NCBI GenBank assembly: GCA_016859345.1
Contig: CM029114.1
Coordinates: 12,422,501-12,486,500, forward strand
Source of the DNA: Istiophorus platypterus
Taxonomy: Eukaryota > Chordata > Actinopteri > Istiophoriformes > Istiophoridae
Length of the DNA stretch: 64,000 bases
Direction of reading: 5' to 3'
This document shows, piece after piece, positions 1 to 11,944 of the stretch. The notes beneath the pieces were generated by a model. That model did not search any database and was not told the origin of the DNA. It worked only from the letters and a program-made list of their open reading frames with translations. How positions within the stretch are numbered: the first letter of the stretch is position 1; each line of letters starts with the position of its first letter. The position numbers were made by a program, and so were the translations under genes.

Positions 1-1174
1 TTCTAAACTTCAAAACAGCACTGTCAGTGCATGAATGGTTCAAATCCCCTGACTGTCTGGCAGGATGTGATGACTAAGCCTCCTTCTCCTTTGTGATATG
101 GAATATCTGAAAAGCATTTCAATTTCATTTAATTTTTCTACCAATATACCAGCATCTCTGACAGATTACCCATTTTATTTTTACGTATAAAAAGGACCAC
201 ACACGATGTGTAAGTTTTAAGGTGAAATCACAACTTCTGCATCACATTATACAATATCGTCAGGAGTGTCGTCCGCATCAGATTTCACCCCATAACAGCA
301 CCACCCACAACACTAGAAATATGTGTTGTACATCATCAGGCCATATTGTGCTTTATATATTAACAACACAGAAATTGTTTACATTCTCTCATAGGCTCAG
401 CAATACTGTGATACTGTGCTGAACAATAATTGATAATTAGTAATATACGTTTAGTGGCTGTTATAGACTATTTGTGCAGTAATTGCCTTAAACTTGGCAA
501 TATCTTATGGCGGCCTTGAGGATCAAAATGACATGACTTTTCACAAAACACAAAAGATTTCCAGATTACAGAACAGGCAGGACAACAGTTTCTAGTTTAT
601 GAATGGATAGAACCTAAGTTAAAGATATTTTTTGTGTATAATGTCAAACTGTAGATGGAAGCTGGGAAGTGATTTTCTACATTTGAAGCACACACACAAG
701 TTTTCAAAATTCCTATCGATCCAGCAAAGAAACCATGAGGAGCTTTTATCAGGTAACAAAAGTTGTTGGTCATAAAGAATCATAAAAATCGTTGGCAATG
801 CCTTGTGGCATGTGGTTGCATCTGAGCGGAATCATATAATGCTGATGTGATTAGTGACCACTTCTTCAAATGTAACGTAACTCATGTAGCTATATTTATG
901 TAGCTAACTGCTTCCTTACTTTGTAGCATTAAAGTTATTGTTTTCTGTCTTTGCTTTGTCATGCATCTAACTACAAAGTGTTTTTCAGGGTGCCACCCTT
1001 TAACTATAACTGTCACATTACACTTTTATTGTTCTCTTTAGTTTGCCCTCGTGCTTAAAAGGAAGTCAAATCTGGAGAATGGGCCTCTACATTTAACCTT
1101 AGTTATCAGAGTGGTAAGCCTCTGTTAGAGGCGTTAGCTTCATCCTCTCGTCCATCCTCAGGTGATTTTCAGAT
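1..1174. other. Unassigned non-coding sequence
   Basis: AT-rich DNA with stop codons in all frames. The longest open frame is about 66 codons and has low-complexity composition with no recognisable motif. I see no tRNA, microsatellite or inverted-repeat element here. Confidence 0.6.
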
Positions 1175-1291
1175 CATTTATTGAAATTAATTCATGAAAA
1201 GTTTACAGGGAAAAAAATCTATATAGTAGAGCTGTTGAGAAATCATAGGTGTGTAAGATGTCAGTAGCCAAAAAGGCTGGAAACCGCTGGT
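1175..1291 (-). repeat. Dispersed repeat fragment, copy A
   Basis: Read on the minus strand, this segment aligns along about 115 bases with 3991-4106 on the plus strand. Shared blocks include the GGTTTCCAGCCTTTTT-like start, the AACAGCTC block and the final TTTCAATAAA. The two copies have clear substitutions and small indels, so both are old. The second copy lies inside the hAT MITE at 3810-4466. Similarity is seen in the sequence; the family name is unknown to me. Confidence 0.55.
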
Positions 1292-3809
1292 TCAGTCTTT
1301 AACAATATATTGTATTTTAAAGGCTCGTTATATCCATTTTGCAAAAAAAGACTGCAGCTAACCTCAAAGAGCTTGGAGAGCTAACCCCTTCTCATGTCAA
1401 CTCGAAGCCAGGGTGCATCCAGAACTATGAATTTGGTCTCTACAAAGACCTGGATGCATAACTGCCTCTAAGTTTAAACAAAATCTTAAGACTACCCCCC
1501 TGAGCCTAATTAATGCAATATGCTACCCAGAGGCACTGGAGTTCCCCACAATCATAACAAAGTATTAAGGGTTTTAATTTTGTGTGATTGTAGCACAAGG
1601 GTCAACATCAGGCATATGCTTATAAGGCAAGGATTAGGCAAGGGTAGGGTTAGGCATATGGGTTAGGAATAACAGTCAATATATAAAATATGAAAAATCA
1701 TGATAATGTTGCCCACAAGACTGATCCACTCCAATGTTTCTAAATTCAACACTGAATATTGAGTCACCATTTCATTTTTTGCTTGTTGTTTCTGTGCACT
1801 TTCAGCAGATACAAATGAAAACATGAGGCCATAAGAGATTATGAGAAGCTGATGGGTCCGGGGCACAATTACTTTTCCTGTGGGGGAAGCGATCTCTGGT
1901 TGAATCCCAAGTAGCCATAGATGGGAGCCTTGCCCACCTCACATGTGAACATCATGGAACAGGGATTTGCAAGATAAAGGTAATATTCCAGTTCATTATA
2001 AATGTGCTAAAAGATATTCAACATATATGTTCATAATTTGACTTTACTATAAAGACAGAAGGAATTTAAATTTTATTTAGTTTGCCAAGCCTGCATTCTT
2101 CATCAGAGATGTTGTTGAACTTTCCAGTCAGCAGATTTGGTGGTAACAGGTTGAAACATGTCAGGTATATAACATCTGTCTTTTTAATCACTGAACTCAA
2201 CCTGCTCCCTTTACTGTTTTCTTGTTCTTTTCACTGTGAATTTTAGGGACAACACTGCAAGGTAGAGTAGGTTCTTCCATCCCTTTGTGCTGGAGACAAG
2301 GGAATCTGCCTTGATACCAATGGGGAAGATGTTACACTGGGCAGGGGTGCTTACTCCTTCCAAGTCCAGGCACAGCTTCACATTGTGGACAGTGGGTGTT
2401 GCATCTTTGTGGTGTGTGTAACTATAATTACATTTTTGTTGAAAGACTTTCACTGCCGAAGTTGAGATTTTTTTTTTTTTAGAGTAAGATGCTGACATGT
2501 AATATGACGAAAGGACACTTGTTAACACCAACTCCGGCAAGAGATTCAGTCATTAATGTGAATGAGAAACACAACTAACATGAGTGACAGTCAGAGGTAT
2601 TTGTGGTTTTCAGTTTACATGAACTAAAACAATATACAACTGCAATGAGGAATAGAATTCATGAAAATCCTAACTTTTCAGACATAGGGCTAAATTCAGT
2701 CAAAGGTACTGCGAAGTATGGTGAATCTTTCTGCTTTTATATCTTACTTTGTTCACACTGCTTTGGAGTTTTGAATGGCTAGATTAACTGTCCTTTTTCC
2801 AGTCTAACTGATTACAGCGAATTTGGGGTTTCTTTCATACCGAGAAACTTTGCAGGACTATGACAGTTACGCATTACCTTATCTGTTTGCAAGGTCTAGG
2901 GGTGAAGAAAAGCCAAAAACAAGTGTATCTTACAAATATGCGTTACACACCTTTTGCTACATCCCATCCAAATTCACCATTAATACTGCTTTTGATCTTA
3001 CGACCCTGGTAGGGTCAAAGACACATGCTGCAAGACCCAAAGGGCACTTTGTTCTACACTACCTCGAATCTCTCCATACTTGCCTCTACTTTATTTCAAT
3101 TTTTCATCTCTTCCTCCCCAGGCAGTAGATATGTAAGAGACATACCCTTGGGGAGCAACACTGATCAGAAACTTCACAGTGTGGTGATGATTATAGTTTA
3201 AACAAGTTTGTGCTCTAGCAAGCAAATTAGAACGTCTTTCAATAAATAATTCAAAGCTGTCTATGATCACAGCAGTTCTACATCCAAATGCTTGCCTGAA
3301 TGTCATTGCCATTGCACATCTTGCTCTGGCCACTCAGTTAAAAATTCCAATATATCATTAAGTATGCCAATCAGCCTTTTCCAATCCCTAGGAAACAGTT
3401 AACTAAGAAACATTGATTCTTAAAGCCGAATTTTTTCAGATGCAGATTTAACCTCAACCTTAGCAAAACTTTAAAGAAAGAATAGACAAATGACCACAGG
3501 TGATATAAGGCTCACGCAACTGAAACAACTGCATCACAGTGGTCACCCACCACTTTTGTGGTTTGTTTTCAGAACATCCTCCATCCTCTCAGTGTAAACA
3601 ATGGTTTGGTATGTCTTGCATCCTGCATCTGCATACAATATATTTTAGTTTTTTAGATTACTCTCAAAATTATTGATGATTTAGATTATTTTGTGTCTAA
3701 TTATCTTCTAAGTCAACATTCTTACAAAGGTTCAAGATATCTCCTCCGATCCATTTGCAGATCTTGTTTTTTTAATACCTTCATTAATTAGGTGGGTTCA
3801 TTCAGAATA
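1292..3809. other. Unassigned non-coding sequence
   Basis: No coding region is supported. The short open frames (up to about 109 codons on the minus strand at 2211-2540, 101 codons on the plus strand at 2823-3128) have no domain, no conserved composition and no plausible splice context. A short stretch near 1885-1910 contains GGTTGAATCCC, which resembles a tRNA B box, but no A box was identified, so no SINE is called. Confidence 0.55.
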
Positions 3810-4466
3810 AGTGGTGGAAAATAACTGAGTACATATACTCAAGTACTGTATGTACAATTTTGAGGTACTTCCAGAGAGATGTACTGTACTAACTAGTCCA
3901 CTACATTTATTTGTAGCTTTAGGTCCCAGTTACTTTTACGATGAAGACTTCAGATTTAAAAATTAAACACATTGCTAAAGATTAAAACAGTTGTTTCCAG
4001 CCTTTTTAACTTTTGATGTCTTACAAATCTATGAGTTCTTAACAGCTCCACCAAATAGTGATTTTTTTTCTCTCTAAAATTCCCGCATGATTTCATTTCA
4101 ATAAAGATTCAAATGATTCAAAATCTTACTGAATCATCAAAGAGTAGAGGGAAAAGTCTCAAATCTGGAAATGGATCCTCTCAAAACCATTCAGATTTAT
4201 CTGTAGTCCTTGTATAGAAAAACAGTGGTAACGTGGCTTACATAGTGGTGCTTCAGTATTAATCATGCAGTGATGTCTAAATCAGTCAGACAGACCAAAC
4301 CAGACCTTTTGTTTCAATACTTTAATGACATTTTACTGATAATACTTAAGTAGCATGATAAGTAGTATTTTTCATGCAGGACTTTTACTTGTAATAAAGT
4401 ATTTTTACAATGTTGTATTGGTACTTTTACTGAAGTAAAGGATCTGAATACTTCTTCCACCACTGT
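3810..4466. mobile_element. hAT-type MITE, complete, about 657 bp
   Basis: The right end, read inward on the minus strand, is CAGTGGTGGAAGAAGTATTC followed by AGATCCTTTACTT and AAAAGTACCAATAC. The left end is AGTGGTGGAAAATAACTGAG followed by TACTCAAGTACTGTA and TTTTGAGGTACTT. Both termini match my recollection of an abundant percomorph non-autonomous hAT family. That family carries no transposase, so the element is mobilised in trans. The middle (about 3991-4106) matches another repeat fragment at 1175-1291. An 8-bp target-site duplication is not evident. Identification by recalled family consensus, not by search. Confidence 0.75.
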
Positions 4467-5639
4467 TAAGAACTTGTTTATCAACACTGTATAAGCCTAA
4501 TTCAAAGTTTATATCTATTATTTACTGTCAGAATAACATCTTCCTTATCCAGCAGTAATCTAAGATCCATGATACATTTATCAATACAATTCATTTACCT
4601 TGTTGATCATGTAACATCTCGGTGATGTCCTCTGGCTCTGGGTTCTCAGCTGACTCTCAGCATGACACCTGCTGGATCACCTTCTGTGTGTTCTCTGTTG
4701 ATTATCTCTGGGCTTCATCCTCTCCCTTCCAATAACCAAGGTTAGGAGCCCAGTTTAAAGCACAAGGGCAGCATGAAGAGAACAACAAAACCATAATTGA
4801 ACAAGGTTTAACCCTGCAAAACAGTTTATAGTTAGCCAGTGTTAAGTATCGTTACTAGGTATCATTATTCATTTGTATGGATACAAACTCCAACAATGCA
4901 AAAAGGAAAATCAGCTTTTACAACCTAAGGAAACAGTTAGGTACCTAAACATAGCCACATAAGTTATGTTATCTTTGTACACAAGTTAGCATTTCCATTA
5001 TCATCCAGTTAGCTACTGAATCTGCATGTTATACATTCCAATTACTGCTGAAACTAGCATGTACATGTGTTACAATATCCAAACGTAAAAATAGGAAGGT
5101 GATTCTGGTCTCATTTACTAATAGACTACTGCCATGCAACCGTAAATTACAGATGTACTCATATACAAAATATATATAAATATATATATATATGTATTTA
5201 TAAATTACATTTATATATATGAATGAATTAATCAAGTTAAATATATATATATGAATTAATTCACTTTGATATAGCGGTGACAGCAGTGAACAAAGCGTTT
5301 ATAGTCTAGATGACTTTGTGTGTTACTGAATAGGAGAATTTAACTGTGCATTGCTTGATGTCATCTTCAATTTCAACACCTCCATGTGCACTGGAAACTT
5401 AAAGCAGCTATTATGAATATTTTTATGAGAAAAATGTATCAAACGATAATGTGTAAACAATTTGACAGTGTAAAAGAGGGTGTTCATAGTTTTGAACATA
5501 TAGAGAATTATCACCGAAATCTGCAGCTTCCCTCAGCTTACTGAGTTTTATTGTCATTTGAGCTTTTAAGATGACCAGCAACTTTACTATTTTAGTTCCC
5601 TCTCAGTGTTCTAATAGCATTGTTTTTAGTTGTTTGCAG
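4467..5639. other. Unassigned sequence with an AT-rich patch
   Basis: No gene signal. Around 5163-5258 there are several interrupted (TA)n runs, separated by GAATTAATCA-like spacers that occur twice. Short open frames overlapping this patch are low-complexity tyrosine and isoleucine strings produced by the TA repeats. Confidence 0.55.
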
Positions 5640-5890
5640 GCAGCTGGTTTTAGTGTAAAAATTCTGCCCACTGTACACTACTACATCAGCACAAAATGGC
5701 AGACAGACTGAGCAACTAGCTAGTCAATATAATGGAGAATTTAGCAGCTCAAGAAGCAGATATTTACCTCAGAAGTTGTTAGAGACAAAAAACGGAGCTA
5801 AAAGAGAGTGAATGCTGGAAACACATTCACCAGGTGTAAACAAACAAGACTCCAAATGAATAATAAGGTTGCCCTTTAACTGCGGGATAT
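5640..5890 (+). repeat. Dispersed repeat, probable non-autonomous transposon fragment
   Basis: Contains phrases that I recognise as widely dispersed in percomorph genomes, such as GGAGAATTTAGCAGCTCAAG, CAGATATTTACCTCAGAAGT and GAGCTAAAAGAGAGTGAAT. It lacks visible terminal inverted repeats, so boundaries are approximate and the class is unknown. Recognition rests on memory of the family, not on a second copy in this window. Confidence 0.4.
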
Positions 5891-7766
5891 CTAAACAAGC
5901 AACTATTTGCCATATAAACCTAAAACTTTACGATATATCAATTTTGCGTTCACAACTTGTTTCAGCTGGCCCCAAGTGACCAAAAATAATGATTTTTTTT
6001 CCTGAGTCCAAGTCAAGAGACAAAAAAAGGTCCCTCAACAAATTCTGAATTTTCTAATTTTTTATTCCTTTGCGGGGTTTTTATTCTGTGACCAGTCATT
6101 CTGATTTCAGCAAAAGATGATGTTGCTGTACCCTGGTACTCGGAGCCGACTATGTCCCTCCTTGAGGCAAAGAAAATATTCAGAGAAAAGATGAGAAGAC
6201 TTGGAGTCTAGCAAGAAATAGCCAGATGATAGTGACCCTGCATGACAAGGGCAATGTGCCCAGAGGCAAAATAAATGAACAGTGCTGCGCCTTCATGTTG
6301 ACGTTATACCATAAATAATTAAAGAGCCAATTCTTAAGGAATAAAAGGAGCGTGAAAATATATCAGGGTTTACACTGAGCCTCTCACTCAGCCAGCAGCT
6401 ATATTCATCATAGCTTCTATAATTTTCTTAATAAGCATCACCCAGCATTTGTCTCAAATAATCGATGTGAATAATCAATGAGAATGCTTTAAGGAAAATT
6501 CCACTGTTAGATATGTTTGAACTCTTACCATCATCTGTGATATTGAGGAGTTACTTTGTGATGAAATGCTGCAATTTACTTTTTGTTTTATCTCGATTTC
6601 CTGGACCAAATTTGTGTACTTCTCCTTCTGGCTCTGATTGCAAACTTCTCCAGGTTGCTTTCCAACAACCCACAAAGATTGGAAACAAGCATCCTGTCAC
6701 ATCACTGTTTTGTTTTGCAGCAGGATTGCAGTTTCATTGTATTGAATTACCTATAGCTCTGAGGTTTCAAGTTTGACCAAGCTGGGTTAATACTTTACCG
6801 AATGAAAACCATTTGCTGCCTGATGCATGGGAACATTTAACTCAGTTCTAGCATTCAAAAGTAAAAATGTCTTTTATATGAATTGCAGGGCAATGCAAGA
6901 TAACAGTTCTAAAAAAAAGAGGAGGCAATCGTTATTCTTCATTTTCCAACATACAAATAGTATCTAATAAATTCTTCTATGCATATTTGTGTAAAATGGT
7001 TAATCTGTGGCCAAAATTAAAGTATCTACTGGCTGTGCAATTACATTTTAGTGAATATTTTTAATTTTGATATGATGTTCTACAAGCTAAATGATTGAGA
7101 TGAATCCGCATGGAAATATAACAAGCCATGAATCCATTTTCTTGGCTTGATACTTTACCAGTTTCGGATTTATTCCTGTATTTGGTCCATCCCTGGTTAC
7201 CTGATTAGCAGCTTGTTGTGGAAAAAACATTAAAGCTGCAGTGAAGTGATACCCAAATTTTTCCATTCTCTTTATTGTATATTTTGTTTCAAATATGCTT
7301 TCCCACCTTTTCAGGAAATTGCATTTAAAATATGGGTCTAAAATAAGTACTTTTTAATGCTCAGCCTTGGCAGAAAACTTCTTTTCACCCTCCATTTAAA
7401 AATCACATCTAAGCTGAGATACAGGATTACTGGTGTAGAATTAGGAAAGGATTAGACATGGACTGAAAGGGAAAAGTGTGTTCTGTACGTTGGTTCAGAA
7501 CATTGCTAAGGACTTCGAGCTGTGACTTCAGGTTTGTTTCCATTTGTAGCAGCAAAGAGTCCATTAAACTGTAAAGAAAAGAAAATCTTCTGTATCACAC
7601 TTATTAAACATGATTATCCCCTCGTGAGATTGTACAAAGTGGCAGAGTAAGCACATCATACAGAGGACTTGGATCAGGTGATTTGCATTTTGTAAGTAAG
7701 TTGGATTCTATAATGTCTTTGGATCATTATCATTGATGTAATTTGTCCGTGAAAATGATTTAAATG
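5891..7766. other. Unassigned non-coding sequence
   Basis: No supported gene. Two overlapping open frames around 6475-6776 on opposite strands (66 and 87 codons) lack homology that I can recognise. No microsatellite of note and no clear inverted repeat. Confidence 0.5.
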
Positions 7767-8205
7767 TCGTTAGCCTCATAGCATAATTGCCTAAGTCATA
7801 TTAGAACGTTTTCGGAAAACAAGAAAAAACACAATCTTTAGCAAGCGCATTGGTATTTTTTATTGATATAGTAACAGAAAGTTCAACCAGATGTGTGAAC
7901 AAGTTTGCAAAAAAAGTAAGACACAACATCGATTGCATAACAAATAAAGGTGATTTAGGCAGAATATGCCATGACTTAGGCAATTTTTCTCGTGCAGTCC
8001 GCTATCTTTGTATGTAGCGGCAAAAAATGCCTAAGTCAAAGAGATGACTAAGGCAGATAGTGATTTTGGACTCTAACAAGTGTTCTGATAGGCTGAGGAC
8101 ATAGGCAATAAGAGTGACGCAGCAGTGGTAGGAGAGTAAAGTTAGGCAGATATCACAATTTGGCCAAATAAAATGACTTAGGCAATTATGCTCTGAGGCT
8201 AACGA
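7767..8205. mobile_element. MITE with 33-bp terminal inverted repeats and an inner palindrome
   Basis: The 33 bases at 7767-7799 are the reverse complement of 8173-8205 with a single mismatch (core GCATAATTGCCTAAGTCAT). A second, inner inverted repeat built from the same TGACTTAGGCA core sits at 7972-7988 and 8021-8038. The 11-mer therefore occurs four times in alternating orientation. The 439-bp element encodes no protein. No clear target-site duplication was found, so the superfamily is left open. An insertion of one copy into another, or an internal duplication, would explain the nesting. Confidence 0.8.
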
Positions 8206-8411
8206 TGTATAGTAGACATCATGGGAAACGTGAGTAAATGCTTTCTTGCACAGAGTTAGATGCGCAGTTCAATACCACTCTTATGTCTGTGGGACAAGTA
8301 TCAGGAGGCAGAGCTAGGAGACCATTAGTCTGGCTATGGATTCAAAAACCTGAGAGAGCAACAGTTGTTATTCATCTTGAGTTAGAGCCGGTGTGGAAGT
8401 GACAGACCCAA
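8206..8411. other. Spacer between two MITEs
   Basis: Short unique-looking stretch between two inverted-repeat elements. No feature seen. Confidence 0.5.
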
Positions 8412-8912
8412 AGGCCCTGGACCTGGCATTAACATACATTTTGGATGATCTGATCACAAGTGGACAGTCTGAAACATAGTTTTGATGCGGTGAGGAAACA
8501 TTCAGAGCCGACCATTCAGACCACATTAGGAGGTGGTCTGGGCTGCATGTAGCCGTACTCTCTTAGCAGTGGACACGTGATTTTGTCCTGGGCCTCACCG
8601 AAGAACCACTTATTCAACTGACATCCTCTGCATAATGTAAATACTCATTTGCTGTCTCAAATTGCATAAGCTGGCTTTGTCAACGATTTAAGAGAATTTC
8701 AATTTTTTGGGTGATATTGTTTGCCTGGAACATACCAAGGAATAGACCCACTCTGTGTTATTTTGATATCTCCTTCCTCTGACTTTCAAGCAGAGCAAGA
8801 GATGCAATTGGAAATGCATTTAAAGGTCAGGTGTGAACGAACATACTTAGAGCTGTCCTCTTGTGATCATATCACACAAGACACATGTTATTGCCAGGTA
8901 TAAACAGGGCCT
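8412..8912. mobile_element. MITE with long terminal inverted repeats starting AGGCCCTG
   Basis: The left end (8412 to about 8470) and the right end (about 8849-8912) are imperfect reverse complements. Shared blocks in order are AGGCCCTG, ACCTGGCA, TAACAT, ATGATCACAAG or its TGATCACAAG variant, and GGACAG. The total is about 501 bp with no coding capacity. The terminus resembles a fish MITE family that I recall as beginning GGCCCTGTTTACACCTGG. Ends differ by several substitutions and one 3-bp indel, which points to age. Confidence 0.72.
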
Positions 8913-8917
8913 TGGAG

Positions 8918-8940
8918 GAAGCTGAGAAAAACTCAGCTTC
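8918..8940. other. Small perfect hairpin
   Basis: GAAGCTGAG and CTCAGCTTC form a 9-bp perfect stem with an AAAAA loop. It sits exactly between the MITE ending at 8912 and the dispersed repeat starting at about 8941. No T-run follows, so it is not a typical terminator; function unknown. Confidence 0.5.
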
Positions 8941-9142
8941 AGGCAATCACTTTTGAACTTTGACAGATACAGGCTAGCTGTTTTCCCTTGCGTCCAGTAT
9001 TTATGCTAAACTAAGCTAATGGCCTCTTGGCTTAAAGTCAATACTTAACACACAGGCTTAAGATCGGTATCAGTCTTCTCAACCAACTCTCTACAAGAAA
9101 ACGAATAAGCATGGTACTTAAAAAGTCAAACTATCCCTTTAA
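8941..9142 (+). repeat. Widely dispersed percomorph repeat
   Basis: Contains the diagnostic order GGCTAGCTGTTTTCCC, TTTATGCTAAACTAAGCTAA, GGTATCAGTCTTCTCA, ACTCTCTACAAGAAAACGAA and TCAAACTATCCCTTTAA. I recognise this order from many percomorph intergenic regions and 3' UTRs. It follows the previous MITE by less than 30 bp. The class (SINE or MITE remnant) cannot be decided from this copy. Confidence 0.6.
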
Positions 9143-11417
9143 AAGTACAGATTACTTCAAGTGCTACTCGATATACTCCCCCAATTAGTGTATCAAATGA
9201 ATTGATAAACAAATCATAACTGCATCCAAATTAATAATTGATCATATCTCTAAATGCTTAGTGTATGCATTATACTTGGTTTCTTGCCAACGTGACCAAT
9301 GTCAAGGGTCCTGGTTGACAACGGCCATCAGAGAAGGCCTCCTGTAAACTAGTATGTCTTCTTTCAGTTATATACGTCTTTGAAGCTCCCAGAGAAGTGG
9401 AAGGGCAGCATGGGGGATCAAAGCTGGAACAGAATAATTTGTCCAGTGTGCCTGTCAGTTTTAAGGAGATCTAAGCCATTACATCTAAAAAAAAGAAAAA
9501 CACCACAAAAGGTAACACGGTGATAAAAGGAACAGTGAAAAAAGTGACATGCTTCTCATTCTCAGCCTTTTATCAGGTATTTCCTTTGCCACAAAACATT
9601 AGTGTCACTGTTCTGCAACTCTGCGATGTTCATGGAGATTCAGAGAGGGAGGTAATTACTTGAGAGTGCTTTCATGCTGTTTTTCCTATCGTATACAGTT
9701 AAGTGATTTTTCCGTTTATTTCTTCATATGTTCTATAATTAACACATGGTCATCATACTGAAATATGCTTTATCTGAGAATGCTATGAGTTTATCAGCTC
9801 ACTTCAAACTGATTATTTTTAATTGTTTATGGATGCATAGGGTAGGAGTTGAACTGCAGGAAGTAGGAATCTTATATTGGTTGTCACATCTGAGTGCATG
9901 TAGACTTCATATCTGCTCTGCTTCGATGATTACTCATTAACATCCATTTATCATTTAATGTCAGGCTCATTTATTTCATACCAGATTACATAAATCACCT
10001 CATAGCATGCTCCAAGTGCATGTTAATGGTCTTGCCATTTCCACTAGCAGATGTGGTTTTAAGGGGCAGCATTTCTAAACATTTCACAAAATGCCTCTCA
10101 GATGGAGGTAAATGATGGTGCTGCTGTTAATGTATGAGGCACAGGCGGCTACCATAAGTATCTTAACTGAAAGGCTTCATTTCGAAACTGCATCGCAATT
10201 AGCTTTTTTTCTTTGTTTTATTCGCCCACTCATTTCTCTTTTTTACAATTCTTATTCCATTATCAAGTCACAGACATATCTTCAGATATATCGACAGAAA
10301 GGCGTAGTGGTTGAAAAGAGATTAAATAGGTTTACAACACAAGGCAAATACTATATCACGTTTTGGCAAATTAGCCGGATTAAAAGTACGCAAATGACCT
10401 GAATTGATATTTCATTGTGAACAACACTTTATCTCAGTGTTAAGATCTGACTGAGTGATGACTCCAAGACAGAGTACAAACTTCCAGCTGATAAAGAAGC
10501 AACAGTCAGACAAGCACCACTGCAGGTACAGTGCTAACATAAGGAACAAGCACTTTCCAACATCATCAAATTCCTTTAGCTGTAAATCCAATTTGCTGGT
10601 GGAAGTGAAATATTGTCTCCCATGGCTGATAAAGTTTGTGGGACATTGTGCAACCCCATAATATATGTTCCCCCTGAGCAGGTGTTTTCAGCATCACCCC
10701 AATAGTGTAGCTAGGACATGCATGTCTTCTTAAATAAAAGCAGAAAGACTTAAGTCAGTTGTCACGAGGTATCTCTAAGCTGCATTATGTCTGCTCAAGC
10801 TATTCAAAGCTACGGCCCCAACACAAATTATAAACCTGACTGTCAAGTGCTTGATCCACCCAGCATGAACTTATCTGGCTGTTCAGTGACAATTTTGTCA
10901 TCATATTGCTCAGCCATGTAATTTACTTGGTTTTTGCAGTGATTATTAGCCACACTGTTGATATTAAGAACAGTGTTACCATGGAAAAACATATACATTG
11001 TGTTGCTTTTTTTATGATTATTGGATAACCTGTAATTAAGGAAATTCCCTGCAACTGAACCTTAACCTGATGTTGAAAATAATGAAAATTAAAATAAACT
11101 TTTCTCCTTTTTTCAGTTATAAAAAACTAAAGGCTCACTGTTCCAGAAAGTCTTGTTTTTATATCGGCTATTCTAAGCTTTTCTCAACTACGGCAAATAA
11201 AAATTGATCTGTACATCATGATTTGTGGAGCTGCAACTGCTAATTTATTGGTTAATTAGTTACAGTATTTTTATGTGAGCACCCTGATTTAATTATGACT
11301 CTACATTGTAGAGCTGCTCAGAGATTAAAAACCCCCCAATAGAGCCATCACATGCTGGCCTACTGTAGTATATGACTGATCGGCTCTGAGCCTAGCTACT
11401 GTACCCATTTTGCGCTT

Positions 11418-11420
<3 letters not shown>
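9143..11420. other. Unassigned non-coding sequence
   Basis: No supported gene. The longest open frames (96 codons at 10112-10402, 68 codons at 10455-10661) lack recognisable domains. No clear repeat family was recognised. Confidence 0.5.
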
Positions 11421-11469
<49 letters not shown>

Positions 11470-11545
11470 TGTGTGTGTGCGTGTTAGTGCGTGGGTGTGT
11501 GTGTGTGTGGGGGTGTGTGGGGGGGGGTGTATGTGTATGTGTTGG
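11421..11545 (+). repeat. (GT)n microsatellite with G-rich tail
   Basis: About 21 uninterrupted GT units are followed by imperfect GT repeats and then G-runs of five and nine bases near 11507-11527. The strand is strongly purine/pyrimidine alternating and could adopt Z-DNA. The G-rich tail is an interruption that has itself expanded. Confidence 0.9.
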
Positions 11546-11899
11546 TTTGGGGTTAATGTAATTTAATTTTGTTTAAATAATGATTTGATTTTGAATGTAG
11601 ATTGGATCTGCAGTATGACTCAATATTATTAGATCAAACACTATTATTATTACAAAGCTGTAACAGTAGAAGTATCATGTTTGTGCAACAGTAAATCAAG
11701 TCTTTCAACTCAACTCCACTCTGCTTAATACATTTTTGCTCACATTATACAGTATGTTTGGTGAGATCCTTGCATCCACCTGTATGCGTGGAAAATAGAA
11801 GAAGACGTATGTTTGTATTCCCAAGGTAAAACTTAACCCCTGCCTTGCTGTAATAAAGATGGGATGTGCACTAAGGGAAATGCTGCCATGTAAGCCTTG

Positions 11900-11940
11900 G
11901 GTGTGTGTACACACACACACATATATATATATATATGTAT
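11900..11940. repeat. Compound (GT)/(AC)/(AT) microsatellite
   Basis: A short GT run, GTGTGTGTAC, passes directly into (AC)n and then (AT)n. The GT and AC runs are self-complementary. An open frame across it is an artefact of the repeat. Confidence 0.85.
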
Positions 11941-11944
11941 ATTT

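Noticed and set aside
1861..1930. Possible tRNA-derived SINE with GGTTGAATCCC as B box
   Set aside because: No convincing A box at the right distance and no SINE body recognised.
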